The position numbers and the translations under genes are program-made. The notes below the pieces were generated by a model. That model did no database searches and had not been told where the DNA came from. It saw only the letters and a program-made list of their open reading frames with translations. Positions 24,547 to 33,262 of a stretch of DNA of 64,000 nt are shown in pieces; positions within the stretch are counted from its first letter, which is position 1; every line of letters begins with the position of its first letter. Origin of the DNA: Actinoplanes sp. L3-i22 (GTDB lineage: Bacteria; Actinomycetota; Actinomycetes; Mycobacteriales; Micromonosporaceae). Location of the stretch: assembly GCF_019704555.1 (NCBI RefSeq), contig NZ_AP024745.1:11459501-11523500 (forward strand). The letters run 5' to 3'.

Positions 24547-26549
24547 GAGCCGGCCAGCCGGGTCAGCGCACCCATCGCGACCTCGGAGCGGGTCGTGTAC
24601 CAGAACGGGGGCAGCGAGTTCCGCAGGAACGCCCCGTAGCCCCGGGCCGTCTCCAGCCGGGAGTCGAGCACCGCCACCACGCCCTTGTCGCCGGTCGACC
24701 GGATCAGCCGGCCGACGCCCTGCGCCAGGCGGATCGCCGCGATCGGCACGCTCACCGACACGAAGCCGGAGCCCGGCCGGGCCGCGTCGGCGGCGGCCGA
24801 GCGGGCCGCGGCGAGCGGCTCGTCCGGCCGCGGGAACGGCAGCCGGTCGATGACCACCAGCTGGCACGCGTCGCCGGGCACGTCCACGCCCTGCCAGAGC
24901 GACATCACGCCGAACAGGCAGCTGTTCTTGTCCTCCCGGAACTTGCGGACCAGGATCGGCAGCGTCTCGTCGCCCTGGAGCAGGATCGGCAGGTCGGTCC
25001 GGGCGCGCAGCAGCTCGGCGGCCTGGGTGGCCGCCTTGCGCGAGGAGAAGAGCCCGAGGGTGCGCCCGCCGAGCGCCTGCACCAGCTTGAGCAGTTCCTC
25101 CCCGGCGGCGTCGGGCAGACCGGACGCCATCGGCCGGGGCAGGTGCGCGGCCACGTACAGAATGCCCTGTTTGGGGTAATCGAACGGGGAGCCGACGTCG
25201 AGCGACGTCCAGCCGTCACCGGAGGCCGGAGCATCCCCCTGGGTCGCCGCCACCGGCAGGCCCAGCGACCGGGCGACGGTGTCGAAGCGGCCGCCCAGGG
25301 TCAGCGTCGCCGAGGCGGCCACCACCGTCCGGTCCTCGTAGAGCGCCTGGGCGAGCGTGCCGTGCACGGAGAGCGGCGCGACGACGAGTGCCCGGCGGCC
25401 GGCGCCGATCTCGGACTTCTCCACCCAGGCGACGTCGAAGTCGTCCTCCTCGAGCAACCGCTGGGCGGTCGTCGACAGTTCGTCCAGGACCGCCTTGGCC
25501 TGCTGTTTCCGGACCGGATCGGGGTCGTCGCTCTTGACCTCGCCGATCCCGGTGAGCCCGGCCCGGGTCGCCGTCTCCAGCAGCGCGACCGCCTGGCGCA
25601 GCCCGTCGGGCAGCCCGTCGGTGATCCGCCCGGCCGGCACGTCGGCGAGGCCGATGGTGAGCGCGTCGGCGGCCTCGGCCAGCGCCTCGGAGGCGGCCGG
25701 CGGGATCAGCGTGCGGGAGCGCCGGCCGGCCCGCTCGATCGCCTCCGGCGTGAGCTCGGCCTGGGAGGCCGAGGAGACCCGCTCGGCGAGCTCGTGCGCC
25801 TCGTCGACGACGAGCAGCTTGTGCGGCGGGATGATGTGCCGCTCGGAGAGCATGTCGACGGCGAGCAGACTGTGGTTGGTGACCACGATGTCGGCCTCGC
25901 GGGCCCGCACCCGGGACGCCTCGGCGAAGCACTCCTGGCCGTAGGGGCAGCGCGCCGCGCCGACGCAGTCCCGCGCCGGCATCGAGACCGAGCGCCAGGC
26001 CGTCTCGTCGACGCCCGGGTCGAGCTCGTCGCGGTCACCGGTCTGGGTCTTGTCGGCCCACTTCCGGATCCGGACGACCTGCTTGCCGATCCGGCCCGCC
26101 TCGCCCAGCCACTGGCCGGCCTTGGGCGCGGGCGCGTCGTCGAAGAGCGTGTCGGTGGGCGCCTCCTCGTCGACGTGCTCCAGCTTGGCCATGCAGAGGT
26201 AGTGGTGCCGGCCCTTGAGCACGGCGAACGTCGGCTTGCGCCCGAGCACCGGCTCGACCGCCGTGGCCAGCCGGGGCAGGTCGTGCTCGACCAGCTGGTT
26301 CTGCAGGGCGAGGGTGGCCGTGGAGACCACCACCGGGCCCTCGACGAGCAACGCGGGGGTGAGATATCCCAGGCTCTTCCCGGTGCCCGTGCCGGCCTGC
26401 ACGAGCAGGTGCTCACGATCCCGGATGGCCTTCTCGATCGCGGCGACCATGGCCTGCTGACCTGGGCGCGCGGAGCCCCCGGGGACGGCGCCGACCGCGG
26501 CGGCGAGGAGTTGTTCGGCGGACGCCTTCTTCTTGGTAGCTGCGGGCAC
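24543..26549 (-). CDS. dinG: DinG/XPD-type Fe-S DNA helicase
   Basis: 668 residues from GTG. Superfamily 2 helicase: Walker A QAGTGTGKSLGY (about 52-60), DEAH box VVDEAHEL, an Fe-S cluster region with CVGAARCPYGQECF between motifs I and II, and motif VI VGRLIRSTGDKG. It unwinds DNA 5' to 3', typically resolving R-loops or replication-transcription conflicts. The downstream NUDIX gene overlaps its stop. Confidence 0.92.
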   Translation of the reverse strand: MPAATKKKASAEQLLAAAVGAVPGGSARPGQQAMVAAIEKAIRDREHLLVQAGTGTGKSLGYLTPALLVEGPVVVSTATLALQNQLVEHDLPRLATAVEPVLGRKPTFAVLKGRHHYLCMAKLEHVDEEAPTDTLFDDAPAPKAGQWLGEAGRIGKQVVRIRKWADKTQTGDRDELDPGVDETAWRSVSMPARDCVGAARCPYGQECFAEASRVRAREADIVVTNHSLLAVDMLSERHIIPPHKLLVVDEAHELAERVSSASQAELTPEAIERAGRRSRTLIPPAASEALAEAADALTIGLADVPAGRITDGLPDGLRQAVALLETATRAGLTGIGEVKSDDPDPVRKQQAKAVLDELSTTAQRLLEEDDFDVAWVEKSEIGAGRRALVVAPLSVHGTLAQALYEDRTVVAASATLTLGGRFDTVARSLGLPVAATQGDAPASGDGWTSLDVGSPFDYPKQGILYVAAHLPRPMASGLPDAAGEELLKLVQALGGRTLGLFSSRKAATQAAELLRARTDLPILLQGDETLPILVRKFREDKNSCLFGVMSLWQGVDVPGDACQLVVIDRLPFPRPDEPLAAARSAAADAARPGSGFVSVSVPIAAIRLAQGVGRLIRSTGDKGVVAVLDSRLETARGYGAFLRNSLPPFWYTTRSEVAMGALTRLAGS

Positions 26550-26604
26550 GCAGGAACCGTACCCGGCACCACCGACATATCCGGGTCACCGTTAGGGTGC
26601 ACCC

Positions 26605-27111
26605 ATGCCGAGCGAGATGGTCCGGGTCATCTACACCAAGTACGACGGCTCCGCCCATCGTGACTATCCGGCCCGCCGCCTGGCCGAGGACGACCTGGGC
26701 ATCTGGGTCGGCGTGACGCACGGCACGGCCTCGGTCTACCACGGCCGGCCGTCCGTCGAGCAGATCCCGTTCGTCCTGCTCGTCCCGCATCACGCGTGGT
26801 GGACCGGGATGTTCAACCCGCCGCCGCGGACCAGTGAGGTCTACTGCGACATCACCACCCCGGCGCGCTGGGAGGGTGACACGGTCCACATCATCGACCT
26901 GGACCTGGACGTGGTCCGGCGGCGTGAGACCGGCCTGGTCGAGCTGCGCGACGAGGACGAGTTCGAGGAGCACCGGGCGTTGTTCGGCTACCCGGAGGAC
27001 CTGGTCGTCGAGGCGAACGCGGCCGCTGCGCTGCTGATGGGCCGGCTCGGTGACGGCACCGAGCCGTTCGCCACGCACTACCGCAAGCACCTATCCGAGG
27101 TCACCCAGTAG
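26605..27111 (+). CDS. DUF402-domain protein
   Basis: 168 residues. HHAWWTGMFN, YCDITTPARWEGDTVHIIDL and DLDLDVV are the DUF402 core; characterised relatives are metal-dependent nucleotide or phosphonate phosphohydrolases such as FomD. Tyr/Trp/His residues and the acidic DLDLDV cluster probably bind metal and phosphate. The last 21 bp overlap the 3' end of the sigma factor gene on the other strand. Confidence 0.82.
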   Translation: MPSEMVRVIYTKYDGSAHRDYPARRLAEDDLGIWVGVTHGTASVYHGRPSVEQIPFVLLVPHHAWWTGMFNPPPRTSEVYCDITTPARWEGDTVHIIDLDLDVVRRRETGLVELRDEDEFEEHRALFGYPEDLVVEANAAAALLMGRLGDGTEPFATHYRKHLSEVTQ

Positions 27112-27981
27112 GACCTTCGCCGGGTTCTGCTGCACGAAGAGCCCGGTGATCCGCCCGTCCTCGACGGCCGCGGTGAGCACCACAAGCAGCCGGGAGCCGT
27201 CCCCCCGGACGCCGCGCAGCAGCATCCCGGCGTCGCCCTCGATCAGCACCGGCTCGACCCGCATGTCGCGCACGTCGTCCAGCCGGCGGCTGAGCAGGCC
27301 GTGGAAGAAGCGGCTCACCTTGTCCGAGCCGAAGATCGGGCGCAACGCCGCGCGCACCACGCCGCCGCCGTCGCTGATCGCGACAACGTCAGGGGCCAGA
27401 ACCGAGGCGAGCGTACGGACGTCGCCGCTCTGCGCCGCGATCAGGAAGGCGTTCAGCACCCGCCGCTGCTCAGCCGGCCCCGCCGAGTGCCGGATCCCAC
27501 CGTCGGCCGCCGCCCTGCGTCCCCGCGACGCGTGCTGCCGAGCCGCCGCCGGCGTCGTGTCGAGCACCGTCGCCACCTCCTCGAACGGCACGCCGAACGC
27601 GTCGTGCAGGACGAACGCGACCCGCTGCTCCGGGGTGAGCCGCTCCAGCACCACCAGCAGCGCGATGCTGACCTGGTCGGCCCGCTCGGCGAGGACGGCC
27701 GGGTCGGCATCCGGGTCGACGGCGAAGGCCGGCAGCCACTCGCCCGGGTAGGACGTACGGCGGACCCGTGCGGAGTTGAGCTGGTCCAGGCAGATCCGGC
27801 CGGTGACGGTGGTGAGCCAACCCCGTACGTCGCGAATCTGAGTTTGATCCTGCGGCGCGAAGCGCAGCCAGGCTTCCTGGACCGCGTCCTCGGCCTCGGC
27901 CCGGTTGCCGAGCATGCGGAAGGCGACAGCCGTCAGGTACGGCCGGTGGACCTCGAACTCGCTCGGGGAAGGCGACGGCAT
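27091..27981 (-). CDS. ECF sigma factor of the SigJ/ECF41 type
   Basis: 296 residues: sigma region 2 (PYLTAVAFRMLGNRAEAEDA), region 4 (LTPEQRVAFVLHDAF, FEEVATVLDTTPAAARQHAS) and a C-terminal SnoaL-like domain (about 170-296) that regulates activity without an anti-sigma factor. ATG 27981 is chosen because a TATACT element at 28030-28035 would start transcription downstream of the alternative GTG at 28029. No partner COMD/DoxX gene is adjacent. Confidence 0.88.
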   Translation of the reverse strand: MPSPSPSEFEVHRPYLTAVAFRMLGNRAEAEDAVQEAWLRFAPQDQTQIRDVRGWLTTVTGRICLDQLNSARVRRTSYPGEWLPAFAVDPDADPAVLAERADQVSIALLVVLERLTPEQRVAFVLHDAFGVPFEEVATVLDTTPAAARQHASRGRRAAADGGIRHSAGPAEQRRVLNAFLIAAQSGDVRTLASVLAPDVVAISDGGGVVRAALRPIFGSDKVSRFFHGLLSRRLDDVRDMRVEPVLIEGDAGMLLRGVRGDGSRLLVVLTAAVEDGRITGLFVQQNPAKVLLGDLG

Positions 27982-28029
27982 GACGCAATTCTGCGCGGGA
28001 TGCCGAGGGTCGGGTATCACCTGTGCCAC

Positions 28030-28035
28030 AGTATA
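28030..28035 (-). promoter_or_regulatory. -10-like TATACT upstream of the ECF sigma gene
   Basis: A near-consensus -10 in the AT-rich 28028-28062 stretch, the shared control region between the sigma gene and the divergent phosphodiesterase-like gene. A plus-strand counterpart (TAAATA near 28053) could serve the other gene. Confidence 0.4.
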
Positions 28036-28077
28036 AAAGGTATTTTTAGGCTAAATAGGGTGGTGCACGTGCAGGAC

Positions 28078-28974
28078 ATGGCAACTCTCGCCGGCAGCCT
28101 GGCCGGACTCGCCGGCGCGGGCGGGGCCATGTCGATCGCCCTCGCCCGCCGGCCCCGCGGCTGCCTCGCCGGCGGACACGCGCTGATCACGGACCGGTTC
28201 GACGACCCGCTGCCGGCGGTGCTGCGGCTCGGACTGGGCGGCATGACCGTGCGGGTCGTCCCCGGGCCGCACGGCGAGCTGTTCCTCGGCCCCGGCGCCC
28301 CGCGGCCCGGCCGGACCCTGCGGCGCCTCGTGCTGGCGCCGCTCTTCACCCGCGCGCAGAGCAGCGCCGGGCGGCTCTGGCCGGACCAGCGCACGCCGTT
28401 CCAACTGGCCGTCGAGTTCGCCGGGCCGAACCGGGACACCGAGTCGCTGCTGCGCGCCTACCGGATGCTGGACCAGCAGCTGCGCGACCACGCGCCGCTG
28501 CTCAGCCACTGCGCCGGCGGCGAGATGACGCCGGGCGTGGTGACCGTGACGGTGACCGGCATCGTGGACGCCCGGGACCTGCTCGCCGCCCAGCCGGTGC
28601 GGTACGCGTTCGCCGACGGCACCCTCGACGACCTGGACTCCCGATCCGCCCCGGCGGAGCTGGCACCGGTGCTCAGCGAGCCGTGGACACACCGGTTCGG
28701 CTGGGACGGGCGGGAGCCGATCGCCGCCGAGGAGCGGCATCTGCTGCACGCGCTGGTGCGGGCGGCGCACCAGGACGGCCGTACGGTCCGGATCAGCGGA
28801 CTGCCGGACGGCGCCAAGCGGGCCCGGGCCGCGGTCTGGTCCGAGCTGCTGGCCGCCGGCGTGGACGTGATCGCCGACACTGACCTGCACGGGCTCGCGC
28901 GCTTCCTGCGCAGCTCTGGCCAGGCCGAACGTGCGGCATCCCGGACACGATTCAGCACCGTGACGGAAGGGTGA
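28078..28974 (+). CDS. Degenerate PI-PLC/GDPD-family protein (probable pseudoenzyme)
   Basis: 298 residues. Resemblance to actinobacterial PI-PLC/glycerophosphodiester phosphodiesterases runs through the chain: PGRTLRRLVLAPL, GVVTVTVTGIVDARDLLAAQ, PVRYAFADGTLDDLDS, the ISDNW-like VLSEPWTHRFGWDGREPI, AAVWSELLAAGVDVIADTDL and HGLARFL. The catalytic positions I expect (HAHND, EADI, HD, DIK) read GGHALIT, VRVVP, LGPGA and VEFAG, so metal and acid/base residues appear lost. N-terminal helix uncleaved or weak signal. Catalytic loss is inference from recalled family motifs. Confidence 0.6.
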   Translation: MATLAGSLAGLAGAGGAMSIALARRPRGCLAGGHALITDRFDDPLPAVLRLGLGGMTVRVVPGPHGELFLGPGAPRPGRTLRRLVLAPLFTRAQSSAGRLWPDQRTPFQLAVEFAGPNRDTESLLRAYRMLDQQLRDHAPLLSHCAGGEMTPGVVTVTVTGIVDARDLLAAQPVRYAFADGTLDDLDSRSAPAELAPVLSEPWTHRFGWDGREPIAAEERHLLHALVRAAHQDGRTVRISGLPDGAKRARAAVWSELLAAGVDVIADTDLHGLARFLRSSGQAERAASRTRFSTVTEG

Positions 28975-29041
28975 ACCACGGGGGACCGATATCATGCGGG
29001 TCGGAGATCAAACGAATAGCCCGTCGATCGAGGTCCGCGCC

Positions 29042-29668
29042 GTGAAGTTCTCATTCCGTCCCGTCGAGGGTATTTTCTACGACCTCTTCAGCAAGGCCTC
29101 GTACAACCTGGTCAAGGGGACCGAGCTGCTCAATGAGCTGGCCCTGCCGGGGGTGGACGTGCAGTCGGTCAGTGAACGGCTGAGCGACGTCGAGCACGAC
29201 AGCGACGCGATCACGCACGAGCTGTACAAGAAGATCAACTCGACGTTCATCACCCCGTTCGACCGGGCCGACATCTACTCGCTCGGCTCCCAGCTGGACG
29301 ACGTCATGGACCACCTCGAGGCGGTCGGCAACCTGCTCTACCTGTACGGGCTGACCGAGCTGCCGTCGCTGCCCCGGGAGATGCACGAGCTGATCACCGT
29401 GCTCGACCAGCAGGCGAAGATCACCGCGGACGCGATGCCCCGGCTGCGGTCGATGAAGAATCTCGAAGAGTATTGGATCGAGATCAACCGCCTGGAGAAC
29501 GACGGTGACCGCGCCTACCGGATGCTGCTGGTCCGGCTCTTCTCCGGAGAGTACGACGCGCTCACCGTGCTGAAGATGAAGGAGGTCGCCGACGAGCTGG
29601 AGGCGGCCTGCGACGCGTTCGAGCACGTGGCCAACACGGTCGAGACCATCGCGGTCAAGGAGTCCTGA
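29042..29668 (+). CDS. DUF47 PhoU-like accessory protein of a PiT phosphate transporter
   Basis: 208 residues from GTG 29042 (GAGG upstream). All-helical DUF47 fold with VEHDSDAITHELYKK and INRLENDGDRAYRMLL, each holding acidic metal-binding patches as in PhoU. It regulates or is needed for the PiT transporter, whose TTG start lies 2 bp after this stop. Confidence 0.92.
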   Translation: MKFSFRPVEGIFYDLFSKASYNLVKGTELLNELALPGVDVQSVSERLSDVEHDSDAITHELYKKINSTFITPFDRADIYSLGSQLDDVMDHLEAVGNLLYLYGLTELPSLPREMHELITVLDQQAKITADAMPRLRSMKNLEEYWIEINRLENDGDRAYRMLLVRLFSGEYDALTVLKMKEVADELEAACDAFEHVANTVETIAVKES

Positions 29669-29670
29669 GG

Positions 29671-30678
29671 TTGTCCCCGGAACTCGTCGCCGTCCTGGCG
29701 GTGATCGTCGCCGCCATGGTGTTCGACTACACCAACGGCTTCCACGACGCGGCGAACGCGATCGCGACCAGCATCAGCACCCGTGCCCTGACCCCGCGAG
29801 TGGCCCTGGCGATGGCCGCGGTCGGCAACTTCATCGGCGCCCACCTCGGCACCAAGGTCGCCCAGACCGTCGGTGAGGGCCTGGTCCACCTGCCGGTCGG
29901 CATCCCCAGCCTCGGCATCGTCTTCGCCGGCGTGCTCGGCGCGATCGTGTGGAACCTGATCACCTGGTACTTCGGGCTCCCGTCCAGCTCGTCGCACGCG
30001 CTGTTCGGCGGCCTGGTCGGCGCCACCCTGTTCGCCGGCATCGGGACCGTCCAGTGGGCGACGATCATCCAGAAGGTCCTGATCCCGATGATCCTGTCGC
30101 CGGTCGTCGGCCTGATCCTCGGCTTCATCGCGATGGTCGCCATCATGTGGATCTTCCGGCGGGGGCACCCCGGCCGGCTGAACCGCGGCTTCCGCAACGC
30201 ACAGACCGTCTCGGCCGCCCTGATGGCCGTCGGCCACGGCACCCAGGACGCCGCGAAGACGATGGGCATCGTGGTCCTGGCCCTGTACAGCGGCGGCTAC
30301 CAGAGCGACACCACGCACATCCCGCAGTGGGTCTACTGGGCGTCCGCGACGATGCTGGCGATCGGCACGTACACCGGCGGCTGGCGCATCATCCGCACCC
30401 TGGGCCGCAAGATCATCGACCTGGGGCCGGCCGAGGGGTTCGCCGCGGAGACCGTCGCCAGCACGGTCCTGTACTTCAACGCCTGGGTCCTGCACGCCCC
30501 GATCTCGACCACCCACACGATCACCTCGGCGATCATGGGCGTGGGCGCGACGAAGCGACTGAGCGCGGTCCGCTGGAACGTCGCCGGCAACATCGTGATC
30601 GCCTGGGTGACCACGTTCCCCGCGGCCGCCCTGATCGCCTGCGTCCTCTACTTCGTAGTCCGCCCGCTCTTCGCCTGA
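29671..30678 (+). CDS. pit: PiT-family low-affinity inorganic phosphate transporter
   Basis: 335 residues, about ten transmembrane helices. Signature DYTNGFHDAANAIATSIS near the N-terminus and its internal repeat (INTTHTIT-like STTHTITSAIMGVGATKR) near the C-terminus; GLPSSSSHALFGGLVG in the middle. It imports metal-phosphate driven by protons. TTG start with AAGGAG upstream, immediately after the DUF47 gene. It is 3-8 kb from the high-affinity pst operon. Confidence 0.93.
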   Translation: MSPELVAVLAVIVAAMVFDYTNGFHDAANAIATSISTRALTPRVALAMAAVGNFIGAHLGTKVAQTVGEGLVHLPVGIPSLGIVFAGVLGAIVWNLITWYFGLPSSSSHALFGGLVGATLFAGIGTVQWATIIQKVLIPMILSPVVGLILGFIAMVAIMWIFRRGHPGRLNRGFRNAQTVSAALMAVGHGTQDAAKTMGIVVLALYSGGYQSDTTHIPQWVYWASATMLAIGTYTGGWRIIRTLGRKIIDLGPAEGFAAETVASTVLYFNAWVLHAPISTTHTITSAIMGVGATKRLSAVRWNVAGNIVIAWVTTFPAAALIACVLYFVVRPLFA

Positions 30679-30699
30679 CTCGGTTCTTCACCTGACCGC

Positions 30700-30900
30700 C
30701 GCCTGGTCTCGGCCCGGCACTCGCGGTCCTGGCCGGCCGTGCGGGCCGCCCCCACGTGCTCACGGTCCTGGCCAGCCCTGAGCGCTGCCCCGCGTGCCCA
30801 CGGCCCAGGCCGGCCCTGAGTGGCTGTCCCCGCGTGCCCACGGTCCAGGCCGGCCTTGAGCGTGCTCGCGGCCCGGGCCGGCCGTGAGGGGCTGTCCCCC
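30700..30900. repeat. Degenerate 38-40-bp tandem repeat downstream of pit
   Basis: Units begin with CACGGTCC/CACGGCCC-AGGCCGGCC at about 30761, 30799 and 30839, flanked by weaker units at 30717 and 30865. It starts about 20 bp after the pit stop and merges into dispersed repeat copy B. GC-rich, no coding features, no spacers. Confidence 0.75.
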
Positions 30901-31270
30901 GCCTGCTCGAACAGCCCTGAGCGCCGCGCGCTGTGCCTCTGGGGCACGCCAGCTGTGCCCCTGGCCCGCACCATAGGTGGAAAAGCGCCCGGCCCCGTAA
31001 AGAGCAGGTCCCGCCCTCCCTGAGGGGGGCCACCGCCTCTGACGTAATTGTCGCGTGATTCGCCAAGATCGTGTCCGGGGCCTGTGGATGGCCCGGCAGT
31101 GTGGATAACTCCCACGGGTTCGGATCTTGGGGTAGAGCCCAACCACCCTCGGACATCGCCCTGGAGGGCCTCGCGTTTTGGGCGCCCCGGCGCCCTGCGA
31201 GGCCCGGAAGGGTCCCCGCGGGAGCGACGATCAGTTATCGGCCGCAGCCGAGGCAAAAAAGATCTTGAAC
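30877..31270 (+). repeat. Dispersed intergenic repeat, copy B (long type)
   Basis: Near-identical to copy D over about 390 bp but inverted. From left: CTGAGCGCCGCGCGCTGTGC, AAAGAGCAGG, a strongly conserved GACGTAATTGTCGCGTGATT, the DnaA-box-like pair TGTGGATGG (31083-31091) and TGTGGATAA (31100-31108), then the core with outer stem 31166-31174/31197-31205 and end AAAGATCTTGAA. It fills the gap between the convergent pit and oxidoreductase genes. No transposase is present. Confidence 0.92.
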
Positions 31271-31299
31271 TTCGATGAGAATCGCCTGCCGGGCCCGCG

Positions 31300-32280
31300 C
31301 TACTCGTAGAAGACGCCGATCTGTTCGCGAATCGAGTCGAGGAGGTTCATGACCTCCAGGGTGGTGGTCTGGGAGACCAGCGGGCTCTCCAGCTCCCCCG
31401 CGGCCAGGCAGCGCTGCACCTCGGCCGCCTCGAACTGGTAGCCGCTGCCCGGGAAGTCGAACTCGAAGGTCTCCGGCGCCTTGTCCGGGCGGTTCAGGGT
31501 GAACGAGCGCGGCACCATGAAGCCCGGCGGGATCTCGATCCGGCCGTCGGTGCCGGTGATCGTCGCCGCGTTCCGGCTGTTGCCGTTGATGCTGCAGGTC
31601 AGCGCGCCGATCGCGCCGGACTGCCAGCCGAGCAGGATGCCGGTGTGCTCGTCGACGCGTTCCGGGGTGAGGTGCGCCCAGGCCTGGACCGAGCTGGGCA
31701 GGCCGAGGAACAGGTGCGCCAGGTGGATCGGGTAGACGCCGAGGTCGAGCAGGGCGCCGCCGCCGAGCTCGCGGGCGCGCAGGCGGTGCTCGGCGCCGAA
31801 CGGGCCCTGCAGGCCGAAGTCGGCGTGGATCGCGCTGACCCAGCCGATCGCGCCCTCGTCGACCAGTTCGGCGGCCTTGCGGATGGCCGGGTTGCAGCGC
31901 ATCCACATCGCCTCCATCAGGAAGACGCCGCGCTCGCGGGCGGCCTCGACCAGCTGGGCGGCGGACGGCAGATCCAGCGTGATCGGCTTCTCGACCAGCA
32001 CGGACTTGCCGGCCTCGATGCACAGCAGCGCGCCGGCGTGGTGGTAGGCGTGCGGGGTGGCGATGTAGACGACGTCCACGGCGTCGTCGGCGGCCAGCGC
32101 GGCGTAGGAGCCGTGCGCGCGGGCGAATCCGTGCTTCGCGGCGAAGGCGTCGGCGGTCGCCTGGTCGCGCGAGCCGACCGCGGCCAGTTCCGCGCCCGGC
32201 ACCAGGGGCAGGTCGGCGGCGAAGGTGTCGGCGATCCCGCCGAGCCCGAGGATTCCCCAGCGAACGTTCTGTCCGGTCAT
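31300..32280 (-). CDS. Gfo/Idh/MocA-family oxidoreductase
   Basis: 326 residues. Rossmann NAD(P) motif WGILGLGGIADTF at the N-terminus, VYIATPHAYH, the catalytic Lys in LVEKPITLD, and the C-terminal beta-sheet domain with GGGALLDLGVYPIHL. The family oxidises or reduces sugars and cyclitols; dihydrodiol dehydrogenase-like members look closest. ATG 32280 begins the Rossmann fold. Divergent from a NUDIX gene. Confidence 0.9.
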   Translation of the reverse strand: MTGQNVRWGILGLGGIADTFAADLPLVPGAELAAVGSRDQATADAFAAKHGFARAHGSYAALAADDAVDVVYIATPHAYHHAGALLCIEAGKSVLVEKPITLDLPSAAQLVEAARERGVFLMEAMWMRCNPAIRKAAELVDEGAIGWVSAIHADFGLQGPFGAEHRLRARELGGGALLDLGVYPIHLAHLFLGLPSSVQAWAHLTPERVDEHTGILLGWQSGAIGALTCSINGNSRNAATITGTDGRIEIPPGFMVPRSFTLNRPDKAPETFEFDFPGSGYQFEAAEVQRCLAAGELESPLVSQTTTLEVMNLLDSIREQIGVFYE

Positions 32281-32357
32281 GATCGATACCGTATCTCCGG
32301 AGGAAAGCGTCTGTCCGGGAGCCATCGGAGACGGCCGGATGGTGGCAGGATCGGGCG

Positions 32358-33140
32358 GTGACCGAGCCGATGCCACTTCCACCCGCGATGATCAAGAGGG
32401 CGCGGGAGTTCACCGGGCCGCCCGCGCCGGCCCGCCCGGCCGCCACGGTGGTCCTGCTGCGGCCTTCCGGACAAAGCTTCCAGGTGTACGTGCTCCGCCG
32501 CATGACGTCGATGGCGTTCGGCGGCGTGTACGCGTTCCCCGGTGGCGCCGTTGACCCGTCGGACCGTCCGGAGACGCTGCGCGACGACTGGGCGGCCCGC
32601 CTCGGCGTGCCGGAGGAGCAGGCCCGGGCCGTGGTCGGCGCGGCCGCGCGGGAGCTGTTCGAGGAGGCCGGCGTGGTGCTGGCCGGGGCGGCCGCCGAGC
32701 CGGACCGGACGGTCGCCGACGCGGACGACCCCACCTGGGAGTCGGACCGGGCGGCGGTGCTGCGGCGCGAGCTGACGATGGCCGAGCTGCTCGATCGGCG
32801 GGGGCTGCGGCTGCGCGACGACCTGCTGCTGCCGTGGGCCCGGTGGATCACCCCGGAGTTCGAGCCGAAACGGTTCGACACCTGGTTCTTCGCGGCGCTG
32901 CTGCCGGAGTCGCAGGCGGCCCGCGACGTCTCCGGCGAGGCCGACCGGACGGCCTGGATCGACCCGCTGGACTCGGCGGACCTGCCGATGCTGCCGCCCA
33001 CCCGGCACACCCTGAACCAGATCGCGGCCGGCGGCACGATCCCCGGCGTGGTGGCCGCTTCGGCGCACCGGGACGCGGCCAACCCGGTGATGCCCCGGGT
33101 CGAGATCGGCCCGGACGGCACCGCCACGCTGTCGCTCTAG
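32358..33140 (+). CDS. NUDIX hydrolase (NUDT7/19-like)
   Basis: 260 residues from GTG. AATVVLLRPSGQSFQVYVLR, FGGVYAFPGGAVDPSD and AARELFEEAGVVL form the Nudix core, but about 35 residues separate PGG from the RE-EE helix, as in the long NUDT19-type proteins acting on CoA derivatives. Substrate is inferred only by shape. It is convergent with pstB, with a palindromic region between. Confidence 0.85.
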   Translation: MTEPMPLPPAMIKRAREFTGPPAPARPAATVVLLRPSGQSFQVYVLRRMTSMAFGGVYAFPGGAVDPSDRPETLRDDWAARLGVPEEQARAVVGAAARELFEEAGVVLAGAAAEPDRTVADADDPTWESDRAAVLRRELTMAELLDRRGLRLRDDLLLPWARWITPEFEPKRFDTWFFAALLPESQAARDVSGEADRTAWIDPLDSADLPMLPPTRHTLNQIAAGGTIPGVVAASAHRDAANPVMPRVEIGPDGTATLSL

Positions 33141-33144
33141 GCGG

Positions 33145-33200
33145 TTGTCCACAGCAGTGGGCTGTCCACAGGCAGATCCCGTGATCTTGCGTTTTGGCTG
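33145..33200 (-). repeat. Fragment of the dispersed repeat (copy F): DnaA-box-like pair only
   Basis: TTGTCCACA (33145-33153) and CTGTCCACA (33162-33170) in the same 17-nt register as in copies B, D and E, followed by the family's GATCTTG word near 33183. The hairpin core is absent. It lies 4 bp after the NUDIX stop. Confidence 0.7.
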
Positions 33201-33262
33201 GATAATGGGCGGTGGGCGGCCTGCCCCCGGTTGGGGTGGGGACCGCCCACAGGAACCAGCAC

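Noticed and set aside
28029..28029. Upstream GTG start for the ECF sigma gene
   Set aside because: It lies directly next to the TATACT element and would be upstream of the expected transcription start; ATG 27981 also begins sigma region 2 homology soon after.
30648..31256. Protein-coding gene of about 200 codons in repeat copy B
   Set aside because: Its sequence is shared by other repeat copies and runs into a tandem array; no ribosome binding site. The conserved short frame is reported as a finding instead.
30877..31270. Insertion sequence or MITE
   Set aside because: No transposase, no terminal inverted repeats and no obvious target-site duplication at any of the five copies.
31300..33127. 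Long minus-strand frame spanning the oxidoreductase and the antisense of the NUDIX gene
   Set aside because: The oxidoreductase is in a different frame with a complete Rossmann motif; the long frame is an Arg/Gly-rich shadow.
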